DNA of 24,606 nucleotides from a virus: IMG/VR virus record IMGVR_UViG_3300027513_000046, positions 1 to 24,606 of that record; one strand, 5' to 3'. The first letter of the stretch is position 1, and every line of letters starts with the position of its first letter. The position numbers and the translations under genes were made by a program. This document shows positions 15,235 to 22,512 of this stretch, piece by piece. The notes under the pieces are model-generated. The model was not told where the DNA came from. It did no database searches and was given only the letters and a program-made list of their open reading frames with translations.

Positions 15235-18200
15235 AGTCCCAAATCCTTTTCCTCCATTTGCTGGAATGCAGAAGCATCAGCACCCCGGAGGCATCACGAT
15301 TCGTCAATGGCTTAAGCGAGTTAAAGGAGAAGATTTTTCTGAGTTCGAACAACCTACTATCTGCCTGGTAAACGGGAATCCGATCTGGCGTCGAGACTTC
15401 GACAACATCATTCAACCTAATGATTTAATTCACTTCGTGGCAGCAATGGGAACGGGGGCACAGATTTTAATTGCTGTTCTCTTAATCGCTTCAGTAGCTT
15501 TGACTTTGGTGGTTGGTCCTCCCACCACTCCCGGTGAAGAACCAAACAGTGATCCTTTCTTCTCTGCCAAAGGCAGGTTCAACGACACTCGACTGGGTGA
15601 GCCCATCGAAGTCAACTATGGGAGGAACAGGATATATCCGTCTTTGGCTGCTCGTCCCTTCTTCCAATATCAGGGGGATGATCAGTTTCAACATTCTCTG
15701 TTCTGCATCGGGCAAGGGACTTATGATGTGGAGGCTGTTCAGATCGGTGACTCAGCATTGGATGATTTTCAGGAAGCAGATTACGAAATCATAGAACCTG
15801 GTGGTTCTGTTACTTTATTCAGAGCTGATGTCGTAACCTCCATCGAGGTCGCAAGTCAAACCCTGCTGGCACCCAACGAGGAAGGTTTTGATTATGTAGG
15901 TCCTTTTCCAGTGAGTCCGGGAGGGACCACCGTGGATAGAATTGAAATCGATATAGTCTTTCCCAAGGGGCTCTACCTTTTGGTTGAAGGTAATTTGTAT
16001 CGTGATAACATCATCGTCGAGTTTGAACATAGGCTGATTGATAATTTAGGAAATCCATTAGGAAACTGGACGGTCCTGTTCAATCGAACAGTTCGGGCAA
16101 AAACCACTTCCCCTTTCAGACGGTCCATCGCAAGGGTGGTTCTTGAAGGTCGCTACGAAGTTCGAGGGCGTCGTTTGAGCCCCAATGAGAATACCGGGTA
16201 TCACATTATTGGCAGTGTGCAGTGGGAGGCGATGAGGGGTTTCGTTGTCCATGTGGATTCTGCTATCGACTATGGCAATGTGACTTTGCTGGCAGTTCGT
16301 ATCCGATCTACCAACAACCTCAACAGTAGTTCCCAGGACAAATTCAATGTTATAGCCACTCGAAAACTCCCCATCCGGTATTCTGGAGCGGGGTTCACCG
16401 AGCCCGTTGCCACTCGATCAATCGTTTGGGCTTTTGTAGATGTCTTCAGAGCCACTTACGGAGCCAGAATCACAGATGAAGCTTTTTATGATTGGGGGGC
16501 TCTTGAAACGCTGGATGCTTTATATGAATCAAGGGGTGAACACTTTGACTGGTCGTTCCGAGATCCCATTACTGTCTGGGAGGCAGCCAAAGCCATTGCA
16601 AGAGTCGGTCGAGCTGTTCCTCTGATCACTGGATCATTAATCACGATGAAGCGGGATGGTCCTTTGACTGTTCCCGTAGCCCTCTTCAATACTGATAACA
16701 TTGTTAAGGGCAGTCTGCAAACAGAAGTCAAACTCTGGGAACCTGACGATTTCGATTCTGTTCGAGTCGAATACACGGATCCTGATACGGGCTATGAGCA
16801 GGAACAAATCAAGTGCACCCTGCCGGGTGATTTAGGTAATAACCCTGAAGATATTCGAATACCTGGAATTCAGGATCGGACCCACGCCTACCATGAAGGA
16901 CTTTATCTGGCAGCTATACGTCGATACCTGCGGGAGAACATCACCTTCGCTACTGGGATGGAGGGTTTCATTCCCAGCTATGGGGATCTCGTTGTTATTT
17001 CTCATGACGTGATGCGTTGGGGTCAGTCGGGTTACATTCTCACGGTCGAGGACATGAGTGGTTCCAATGTGTTTCTTTTGCACGTCTCAGAACCTTTACG
17101 ATTTGAAACTGTCGGGATTTACCAAATATATTTACGATCCAAGTCCAGTGATTTGCTTGGACCGCTCACGGCTACAGCGACGACTGATCCTAGAATCATT
17201 CGGGTGGTCATGGACGACAGCGAAGTGGATTTTCTGTTGGGGGGTGAGACTGAACCCATGTTGTTTGTCTTTGGATTGATTGGACAGATTACCAAGTTTG
17301 GTCGTCTGGTTAAGATTGAGCCTCAGGGAGGTGAACTCATCCGAATGACCTTGGTTAATGAAGAAGCCTTGATTCATTCTTTTGATGAATTAGAAGCTCC
17401 TGAATTGAATGAGGTTACTCTCCCACCCGAGGTGCCTGAACTACCCTCGATCTCCTCACTGACTCTGGCTCAGTTGGATGGGCAGATTCCCATCATCAGT
17501 GCTTCGTGGCCGGCTGTGTTTGGTGCTCAATACTATGTTGTTCAGTTTTCAACCAGTGAGCAGACGGATTCGAATGATGATGAGGATGTAATTTGGGAAG
17601 AAGCCGGGACCACGACTCGCGCCTCCATACAGATACAGGTTTCAATTGGGATCATCCAGGTTCGCGTGGCTGCGGTGGGTAGTGCTGGTCAAGGTCCCTG
17701 GATCTATGGAACGATTGAAGTGGGCATGGTTGCCGAATTGGTTCAGCACATCCCATGGATGGCTCTGGACTGGGGTGTTCGCTGGCGATCAAGAACCGAT
17801 CTGCGCGGGTGGGTAGTAAGGGTTTATGACAACAGTGATCCCGAATCTCCCGTGCTCAAAAGGACCTTACAGAAAGCCCCATCTCAAAGTGAATATGAAT
17901 ACGACTATGACATGGCTTCGGCTGATGGGAACCTGGTTCGTGATCATCTGGTGGAAGTCGATGCCTTGGTGCTGAATCCACTTACGAATACCATCGGTCC
18001 TCTTGGATTTGAAAGGTCATTGGCATTGCATAATGAGGTTCCAGCACACCCTGTTCACCTCGATCACCAAATCCTTTTTGATGAGAGTGGGGCAATTGGA
18101 TATGTCTACCATTTGACCTGGGTCACGCCAGCAGAAGCGGATTTGATCACAGTGAAGGTCTGGATGTCCGAATCCTTTGTTTTCGATCCTGAGGCTCCTC

Positions 18201-18685
18201 CTGTTCCTCAATACGAATTTACGGCTGGGACCCCCGGATTCGCTGGTCTTCCTGAAGAAGTTTATTTGGATGTGATTCCTGCTGGGAATGGCAGCGTCCC
18301 ACAAAAGATTTGGAGAGTGGCTTTGTTCGATGTTTGGGGGAATGAAATCGAAACGAACATCACTGATCCTCTTGCTGATGGTGGGGTCATTCCTCAAGTT
18401 TACGCTACTCCAACCGGACTGGCTATTATCACTAACATTCCTGATCTTGTAATTGTCATAGATTTTACTGACAACACCTTTGGTGGAGCTGCCCATGAGG
18501 TTTGGCGGAAAGTGGGAGCGGGGGCTTATTCCCTTGAAGCAACCCTTCCTCAAACCATTGTCGAGTATGAGGACCATGGTGTTACTTCAGGAGTGACTTA
18601 CGCTTATAAAGTAAGAGCTATCAATCCCGCTGGATCGGAATTGGGTTTCTCAATGTTTTCCAATGAAGATTCAGCGGTCAATTAA
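15218..18685 (+). CDS. J-like central tail hub / host specificity protein
   Basis: From the ATG at 15218 (MAFILEVPNPFPPF), preceded by AGG, the protein has 1155 aa; an ATG at 15197 is also in frame. The N-terminal ~75 residues are small and globular ('RQWLKRVKGEDFSEFEQPTI...NGNPIWR'). A hydrophobic segment follows (AQILIAVLLIASVALTLVV). Then comes the J/TipJ-type hub (FNDTRLGEPIEVNYGRNRIYPSLAARP, LFCIGQGTYDVEAVQIGD). The C-terminal third contains fibronectin-III-like domains (ASWPAVFGAQYYVVQFS, VRVAAVGSAGQG; and at the end YEDHGVTSGVTYAYKVRAINPAG). It should form the tail tip that meets the cell surface and is probably the main host-range protein with the adhesin upstream. Confidence 0.88.
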   Translation: MAFILEVPNPFPPFAGMQKHQHPGGITIRQWLKRVKGEDFSEFEQPTICLVNGNPIWRRDFDNIIQPNDLIHFVAAMGTGAQILIAVLLIASVALTLVVGPPTTPGEEPNSDPFFSAKGRFNDTRLGEPIEVNYGRNRIYPSLAARPFFQYQGDDQFQHSLFCIGQGTYDVEAVQIGDSALDDFQEADYEIIEPGGSVTLFRADVVTSIEVASQTLLAPNEEGFDYVGPFPVSPGGTTVDRIEIDIVFPKGLYLLVEGNLYRDNIIVEFEHRLIDNLGNPLGNWTVLFNRTVRAKTTSPFRRSIARVVLEGRYEVRGRRLSPNENTGYHIIGSVQWEAMRGFVVHVDSAIDYGNVTLLAVRIRSTNNLNSSSQDKFNVIATRKLPIRYSGAGFTEPVATRSIVWAFVDVFRATYGARITDEAFYDWGALETLDALYESRGEHFDWSFRDPITVWEAAKAIARVGRAVPLITGSLITMKRDGPLTVPVALFNTDNIVKGSLQTEVKLWEPDDFDSVRVEYTDPDTGYEQEQIKCTLPGDLGNNPEDIRIPGIQDRTHAYHEGLYLAAIRRYLRENITFATGMEGFIPSYGDLVVISHDVMRWGQSGYILTVEDMSGSNVFLLHVSEPLRFETVGIYQIYLRSKSSDLLGPLTATATTDPRIIRVVMDDSEVDFLLGGETEPMLFVFGLIGQITKFGRLVKIEPQGGELIRMTLVNEEALIHSFDELEAPELNEVTLPPEVPELPSISSLTLAQLDGQIPIISASWPAVFGAQYYVVQFSTSEQTDSNDDEDVIWEEAGTTTRASIQIQVSIGIIQVRVAAVGSAGQGPWIYGTIEVGMVAELVQHIPWMALDWGVRWRSRTDLRGWVVRVYDNSDPESPVLKRTLQKAPSQSEYEYDYDMASADGNLVRDHLVEVDALVLNPLTNTIGPLGFERSLALHNEVPAHPVHLDHQILFDESGAIGYVYHLTWVTPAEADLITVKVWMSESFVFDPEAPPVPQYEFTAGTPGFAGLPEEVYLDVIPAGNGSVPQKIWRVALFDVWGNEIETNITDPLADGGVIPQVYATPTGLAIITNIPDLVIVIDFTDNTFGGAAHEVWRKVGAGAYSLEATLPQTIVEYEDHGVTSGVTYAYKVRAINPAGSELGFSMFSNEDSAVN

Positions 18686-18691
18686 GATAAT

Positions 18692-19102
18692 ATGAGTATG
18701 AAAAAATTAGCATTGTTATTCGTCGCAGCCGCAATCCTGATCGTGCAGGCTGCTCCCATCAAATCCAACCGCTCGCCTCACAAGAGAACGCAGACGGTTC
18801 AAACCCAAACAGTCATTCAGTTGACCTTTGTGAATGACACCCCGTTCAACGTCTCGGCGCAATACGGATTGGAATTTGTCATCCCTCCGGGGATCAACAA
18901 GTATCAATTCCTTTTCAATCCGAATACGATTTTGGTGTTTGGAATCTTTCAGGGAGATGACAAACCCCACTACGGTTACGGATCAATTTATCCAGATCAG
19001 ATGACAGGGAACAACCAGGTGGTTGTTTATCATAGTGGGACTGACAGTTATCACATCCAATTTGATAACTACTTCAACGCACCGTTTGAAGTGCTGCCTT
19101 AA
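18692..19102 (+). CDS. Small secreted protein, unknown
   Basis: A 136-aa protein with a clear Sec signal peptide (MKKLALLFVAAAILIVQA, likely cut after VQA). A basic segment follows (KSNRSPHKR), then a beta-rich domain (VIQLTFVNDTPFNVSAQYGLEFVIPPG, GYGSIYPDQMTGNNQVVVYHSGTDSYHIQF). It is the last gene of the rightward late operon, 6 nt after the hub gene. A second Met at 18698 could also be the start. It has no lipobox and no recognised enzyme motif. A periplasmic or outer-surface role, such as exclusion of other phages or a tail accessory, is possible, but I do not recognise the family. Its stop overlaps that of the convergent gene by 4 nt. Confidence 0.55.
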   Translation: MSMKKLALLFVAAAILIVQAAPIKSNRSPHKRTQTVQTQTVIQLTFVNDTPFNVSAQYGLEFVIPPGINKYQFLFNPNTILVFGIFQGDDKPHYGYGSIYPDQMTGNNQVVVYHSGTDSYHIQFDNYFNAPFEVLP

Positions 19103-19671
19103 ATTTCAATAATCTTTCCAGTGGCCAGATTGTTATTGTGTGTAACAAAGATAATTTGCAGGCCCATATCTTTGGACAACTGCTCCAGCATCGACCGCAC
19201 GTTGTCCTGATAGTGTGCGCTCACAAACTTAAAGGGCTCATCCATCACCACCACCTTGCTTAGGCGAGGTCGGTGCAGGACTAGACAAGCAATCCTCAGT
19301 GCAAAGGCTGCTACATCGACCACCCCCCCTCCAGAAGCGGTTAGAGGATCGACATTGAGATCACCACGAAGGAATCGGAGGTGGGCTTCGGTGCGTCCTC
19401 GCTTGCGTTCAAACTCGATGTGGAACTGGTAGGGATCGTCTTCGAATACGGTGCTCAGACAGGACGACACCACCTCTGAAATCTTCTTGTGGGCTCGCTG
19501 CTGGACTGCCTGGGCCAAGTGCTGGAGGATCTCTTGAGCGTCCTGGGTCCGCTTGAGGGTATTCTCAGCCTTGATCAATTCCTTCTCCTCCCTTTTTATG
19601 GATTCTTTCAGAGAGTTGAGTCGGAAGGACAACTCGTGGATGTATGAATCTTCGAAGGCAAAGTCGATCAT
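19099..19671 (-). CDS. Rad50/SbcC-like ATPase, C-terminal half
   Basis: A 190-aa protein equal to the C-terminal lobe of an SMC/Rad50-type ATPase. A coiled coil (residues 10-65) leads into the lobe (FHIEFERKRGRTEAHLRF). An ABC-signature-like 'TASGGGVVDVAAFALR' is at 111-126. Walker B is 'SKVVVMDEPF', with Asp144-Glu145. The H-loop 'IIFVTH' ends at His178. It lacks Walker A, which is found 3 kb upstream in the operon (22513-23568); the two should pair to build one ATP site. Between the halves lies the Mre11/SbcD-like gene. The upstream coiled-coil gene (19717-19971) is in the same frame, separated by one TAG and 15 sense codons. No strong ribosome-binding site precedes ATG 19671. Confidence 0.82.
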   Translation of the reverse strand: MIDFAFEDSYIHELSFRLNSLKESIKREEKELIKAENTLKRTQDAQEILQHLAQAVQQRAHKKISEVVSSCLSTVFEDDPYQFHIEFERKRGRTEAHLRFLRGDLNVDPLTASGGGVVDVAAFALRIACLVLHRPRLSKVVVMDEPFKFVSAHYQDNVRSMLEQLSKDMGLQIIFVTHNNNLATGKIIEI

Positions 19672-19716
19672 ATCCGCACTGTCATGTTTTGAGAGGCATC
19701 CTCGATTCCCTGGGTG

Positions 19717-19971
19717 CTACGAATCATCGGTTTTCCATTTCTTTTCGTATTCCCGCATCGCCTTATCGAATTCCTTCTCAGCTTTGTCTTTTTTCGACTG
19801 CAAGTCTTCGAGCAGTGCCTTTGCTTCCTTAAGGGTCTTGCAGTCGTATTCATTCTTGAGTTGAATAATGAGCTGCTCGTAGGCACCTTTCGCCCGCTGT
19901 GCTTCGGACTTGGCTGAGTCAACATCCTTCTTCAGTCGGCGATACAGTTCTTCTGAAACTATTTCTGACAT
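19717..19971 (-). CDS. Coiled-coil protein, possible central segment of split Rad50
   Basis: An 84-aa, highly charged, fully helical protein (LYRRLKKDVDSAKSEAQRAK, LIIQLKNEYDCKTLKEAKAL, DKAEKEFDKAMREYEKKW) with heptad-like spacing. It has no membrane segment or enzyme motif. It overlaps the preceding gene by 13 nt. It ends in TAG, and the same frame stays open through to the C-terminal ATPase half. Its length plus the coil of that half is close to the about 170-residue coil in the N-terminal half. So it may serve as part of the antiparallel Rad50 arm, either as a separate protein or through suppression of the TAG. The role is inferred. Confidence 0.6.
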   Translation of the reverse strand: MSEIVSEELYRRLKKDVDSAKSEAQRAKGAYEQLIIQLKNEYDCKTLKEAKALLEDLQSKKDKAEKEFDKAMREYEKKWKTDDS

Positions 19972-20333
19972 ATTTTAATAATGTCTTCCAATGTTGTTAC
20001 GAGAATCCAAACACGCTTCCTTAGGACGTTCCGTTCCGTCTCAACTTCTTTGTGGTGACGGACAAACTCTTGGAAGTTGTCAAGCAAGTCATCGGACATC
20101 GTGCTTTTGCCGTCGTTGAATTCGTTCTTAATTCCTGATTCAATAGCTGCTAGGGTTTGTTTCAACCTCGAAACTCTGTCAGCTTCAGTGGCGTCTTCCT
20201 GAATCCGTTTTATTAGTTGTTCGACATCATGTCCAGGTGGTTGAGACCCGTCTGATCCCGGAGGTCGCCAACCCAACATCGAGTTGGCGACAGTCTCTCC
20301 AACTTCATTCAACCATTCGGCAGCGGGCTTCAT
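19959..20333 (-). CDS. Hypothetical small phage protein
   Basis: A 124-aa, mostly helical protein beginning 'MKPAAEWLNEVGETVANSML', with a Gly/Pro-rich segment (GWRPPGSDGSQPPGHD). Helical stretches follow (DVEQLIKRIQEDATEADRVS..., FQEFVRHHKEVETERNVLRKR). No known domain is recognised. Its start overlaps the previous gene by 4 nt (ATGA) and its end overlaps the coiled-coil gene by 13 nt, which supports it as a translated operon member. Confidence 0.6.
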   Translation of the reverse strand: MKPAAEWLNEVGETVANSMLGWRPPGSDGSQPPGHDVEQLIKRIQEDATEADRVSRLKQTLAAIESGIKNEFNDGKSTMSDDLLDNFQEFVRHHKEVETERNVLRKRVWILVTTLEDIIKICQK

Positions 20334-20578
20334 ATTTTCCTAAAACATCTTTGGAATTCCTCATCAGGCATGAGGGTTGTTTGCAAACTGTCCACGGCAC
20401 AGATGGCCCACTCACCCGTTCTGGCTTTCACACCCGAGGCCGCTCTCCACACATCTTTATCTTCAGTCGGTGTGAAGATATTCGCGACCCACTTCGGGAT
20501 GTATTCCGCTTCAGGATCAAACTGCCACGCTGCCACGTTGATGTGAGTGCCAAAAGTTGCTTGGTGGGTAGCAATCAT
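20330..20578 (-). CDS. Small phage protein, 'GEWAI..VDS' type
   Basis: An 82-aa protein: 'FDPEAEYIPKWVANIFTPTEDKDVWRAASGVKARTGEWAICAVDSLQTTLMPDEEFQRCFRKI'-like layout (given here by its key segments: IPKWVANIF, GEWAICAVDS, MPDEEFQRCF). It recalls the small phage proteins with 'P..i......GdwiirgvdGe.yPc..diFe.tY', but with drift from that consensus. Function unknown. It starts in an ATGA overlap with the 25-aa microprotein and ends in an ATGA overlap with the next gene. Confidence 0.55.
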   Translation of the reverse strand: MIATHQATFGTHINVAAWQFDPEAEYIPKWVANIFTPTEDKDVWRAASGVKARTGEWAICAVDSLQTTLMPDEEFQRCFRKI

Positions 20579-20652
20579 CGTTCTATTATTAGATTTACAA
20601 CAATCAATGTTATAAAACAGCCAATAAACATTCCAAATACCAAATCACTCAT
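20575..20652 (-). CDS. 25-aa single-span membrane microprotein
   Basis: This 25-codon reading frame fills the gap between two operon genes. Its ATG (20652-20650) overlaps the upstream TGA as ATGA, and its own TGA (20577-20575) overlaps the downstream ATG as ATGA. The product starts MSDLVFGMFIGCF and ends VVNLIIER. It is almost one uninterrupted hydrophobic helix with an acidic N-terminus and a charged C-terminus. Perfect coupling on both sides argues for real translation. Function is unknown; phage operons do contain small single-span proteins of this kind. Confidence 0.65.
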   Translation of the reverse strand: MSDLVFGMFIGCFITLIVVNLIIER

Positions 20653-20870
20653 GTTTTGAACCCCGGTGGCTGTTTCGGTTCCTGGATCAGTTCCAGCTCA
20701 AAGTCGGAATGCCACTTTTCACCTAAATCATGAGCCCATGTGACTAAATAAAAAGTCGTGCCCCTGCGAATGCAGATCCCAGTGATGATCCCTTGCTGGT
20801 CACCGACAGCAAATTTCACCTTCTGTCCGATTGAAAAGTTAATCAGTTGCTTCCAGACTTCTTCAGTCAT
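20649..20870 (-). CDS. Small SH3-like beta-barrel protein, unknown function
   Basis: A 73-aa protein with a short N-terminal helix and then 'FSIGQKVKFAVGDQQGIITGICIRRGTTFYLVTWAHDLGEKWHSDFELELI'-type strands; its key parts are IGQKVKF, GIITGICIR, YLVTWAHD and FELELI. This is the compact pattern of small SH3-like phage proteins ('G..V.f...g..G.V.gi..r......Y.V.w......h...ElEl'). It overlaps the genes on both sides by 4 nt. The molecular role is unknown; a binding or adaptor function is usual for this fold. Confidence 0.6.
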   Translation of the reverse strand: MTEEVWKQLINFSIGQKVKFAVGDQQGIITGICIRRGTTFYLVTWAHDLGEKWHSDFELELIQEPKQPPGFKT

Positions 20871-21055
20871 AGTGGTTGATACTTAAAAGTCAAAGTTGCT
20901 GGAACTAAATCTGGTGTGACTTGTTTATGGTAGACGTGCAAAAGGGTGGGATACCTCTCACCTATATGCCCTATGTCAAACATGAAAGGAAGCCCATGCG
21001 AGCCAATGCTGACATAGACTTTCATCTTCCTTACCCGTTTAGCTTTGTTCTTCAT
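20867..21055 (-). CDS. Small hypothetical protein
   Basis: A 62-aa protein with a basic start (MKNKAKRVRKMK), then 'VYVSIGSHGLPFMFDIGHIGERYPTLLHVYHKQVTPDLVPATLTFKY' type strands; key parts are SIGSHGLPF and PATLTFKY. No known family is recognised. It overlaps the stop of the Mre11-like gene by 4 nt (ATGA) and the next gene by 4 nt, so it is likely translated. An internal Met at residue 11 is an alternative start. Confidence 0.5.
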   Translation of the reverse strand: MKNKAKRVRKMKVYVSIGSHGLPFMFDIGHIGERYPTLLHVYHKQVTPDLVPATLTFKYQPL

Positions 21056-21957
21056 TTTATCGCCTCCAATATTATCTGTTTTGTTTCCTCGTCCATGTCG
21101 GCTTTGCGCAGATGGTTTTCCACTGCCTCACGGAAGTTCAGCCCGTGCTCGCCCAGTTCTTGAAGTTGCTCAATAAAGGCTTGCATATCAATAGGCACGT
21201 TCTTGCGTTCCTCTGGCTTCTCGTGGAACACATCCCCTGAAGTGTCCAGCTCTTTCCTTTTAATGGAACCATCACTGTAGATAAATCCAACAGAAGGTTT
21301 ATATTTGATTTCATCAGACTTGCGTCGAATAAAAGTCCCACAGTTCAGAACAGTCGTCCCTGTCTTAAGGTTTTTTAAGAAGCCTTCATGGTTGTCCCCA
21401 AACACCGCAACACCATAATCTTTCAGAGGCTTCATAAATTCGACTAGGTGTGCTTCTGCTGGCGCACCAGGATAGCCAGATTTTACTGTCCAACAGTATT
21501 GGTGAATGAGGGCAATCTGAGGAGCATTTTTCCGACGTGCTCGGGGTGGTGTGATCTTTTCGTTCCAACCAAAGCCATAAACAGACATTTCATGCACTGT
21601 AAACGGACAATTAGGAGTCAGGTTTAGGATCCTACCTGTTTCCACCAGCACACCGTAACCGCTGCGGTGCATATGGTCCATCCGATGGTTTGGAAGGTCA
21701 TGCTGTCCAGCCACACAGAGGCACCTTTCAGGGAGGTGTTCCAAGGCAAAGTTAATTAGTTCTGGTGGTGGATTCCACTTATCAAAAATATCACCAGCAA
21801 TCAGGACAGGGAATTTGGGATGCGGGCAAAGATCCCTTACCTGTTGCAGGTATCCAGCCTGCACGTCCAACCAGTCCTTGTCAGCACGGCAAGCGGGAGC
21901 AGTCAAAGACAGGTGCAAGTCCGCTATTGCTATTGCTATAGGAGACGGTGCTTTCAC
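21052..21957 (-). CDS. Mre11/SbcD-like metallophosphoesterase nuclease
   Basis: With GTG 21957 as start the protein has 301 aa. The calcineurin-like motifs are in order: Asp13-x-His15 (IADLHLS), Asp56 (AGDIFDKW), His86-Asp87 (GQHDLP, with Gln in place of the usual Asn), His152 (LIHQYCW), and Asp188/His190 (FGDNHEGF). This is the nuclease partner of Rad50/SbcC; both ATPase halves are in the same operon. The ORF extends upstream to ATG 22125 through a hexanucleotide repeat that would add 56 residues of alternating Val and mainly Glu or Arg. That is not a normal nuclease N-terminus, so I prefer the GTG at the repeat edge. A GAGG lies 8 nt before that GTG. Confidence 0.85.
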   Translation of the reverse strand: MKAPSPIAIAIADLHLSLTAPACRADKDWLDVQAGYLQQVRDLCPHPKFPVLIAGDIFDKWNPPPELINFALEHLPERCLCVAGQHDLPNHRMDHMHRSGYGVLVETGRILNLTPNCPFTVHEMSVYGFGWNEKITPPRARRKNAPQIALIHQYCWTVKSGYPGAPAEAHLVEFMKPLKDYGVAVFGDNHEGFLKNLKTGTTVLNCGTFIRRKSDEIKYKPSVGFIYSDGSIKRKELDTSGDVFHEKPEERKNVPIDMQAFIEQLQELGEHGLNFREAVENHLRKADMDEETKQIILEAIK

Positions 21958-22125
21958 GACCTCGACCTCGACCCTGACCCTGACCACGACCCTGACCTCG
22001 ACCCTGACCTCGACCATGACCTCGACTTCGACCTCGACCCTGACCTCGACTTCGACCACGACCCTGACCTCGACCATGACCCTGACTTCGACCCCGACTT
22101 CGACTTCGACCTCAACCCCGACCAT
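21958..22125. repeat. Hexanucleotide (GACNNN)28 tandem repeat
   Basis: Twenty-eight consecutive 6-bp units. The first triplet is GAC in 27 of 28 (one AAC). The second is always pyrimidine-rich: CTC, CCT, TTC, CAC, CAT or CCC. On the minus strand all three frames are open across it, encoding Val-x, Ser-x or Arg-Gly type dipeptide runs. The minus strand also carries repeated GAGG/AGGG motifs resembling Shine-Dalgarno sites. It lies exactly between the stop of the upstream gene and the conserved part of the Mre11-like gene. A shorter hexamer run (GCTATT-like, three units) is nearby at about 21923-21940. Confidence 0.9.
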
Positions 22126-22157
22126 TCAAACCCAATTTGTAGAATAACAGCGTTCAT

Positions 22158-22505
22158 CTATTTCTGAGAGCGGGGGAGTTTACAATCAAAGATAACAGCA
22201 TCAATTATTGAATCACGCCCAATCACGACTTTACTGTCGTCAGGATATGGCTCGACTTCATTGAACTTGCCTTCGGACACTGCTTGGGCAAAACGCCCGT
22301 CATCGGCAATCCACGCAGCATCTTCAAGGACGAGTTCCTGCGGATAGACTGCAACCAGTCTTCCTGTGAAGTGGTGTGTCACCGTCCGAATGAAGTAGCC
22401 CTTTCCGATTTGATAAGGATGACTTGAAGTTGACTGGTTTTGATTCCCAAACAAGGCAGCGATTTCCCGTGCTTCTTTGATTGTTAGTTCTTCGACGTTC
22501 TTCAT
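22158..22505 (-). CDS. Conserved phage/bacterial protein of unknown function ('TGRLVAVYPQELVLEDAAWIAD' type)
   Basis: A 115-aa protein starting MKNVEELTIKEAREIAALFG at ATG 22505; upstream in-frame codons overlap the ATPase gene and are not needed. The core segments 'HPYQIGKGYFIRTVTHHFTG', 'RLVAVYPQELVLEDAAWIAD' and 'VVIGRDSIIDAV' with the ending 'LPRSQK' make up a conserved pattern I know from many uncharacterised phage and bacterial proteins. It is beta-rich and acts as a single small domain. It sits 7 nt after the N-terminal ATPase half. Function unknown. Confidence 0.7.
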   Translation of the reverse strand: MKNVEELTIKEAREIAALFGNQNQSTSSHPYQIGKGYFIRTVTHHFTGRLVAVYPQELVLEDAAWIADDGRFAQAVSEGKFNEVEPYPDDSKVVIGRDSIIDAVIFDCKLPRSQK

Positions 22506-22512
22506 ACTTTTA

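Noticed and set aside
21820-22167. Plus-strand reading frames with Asp-x or Thr-x dipeptide repeats
   Set aside because: They are by-products of the hexanucleotide repeat and run antisense over the conserved Mre11-like gene.
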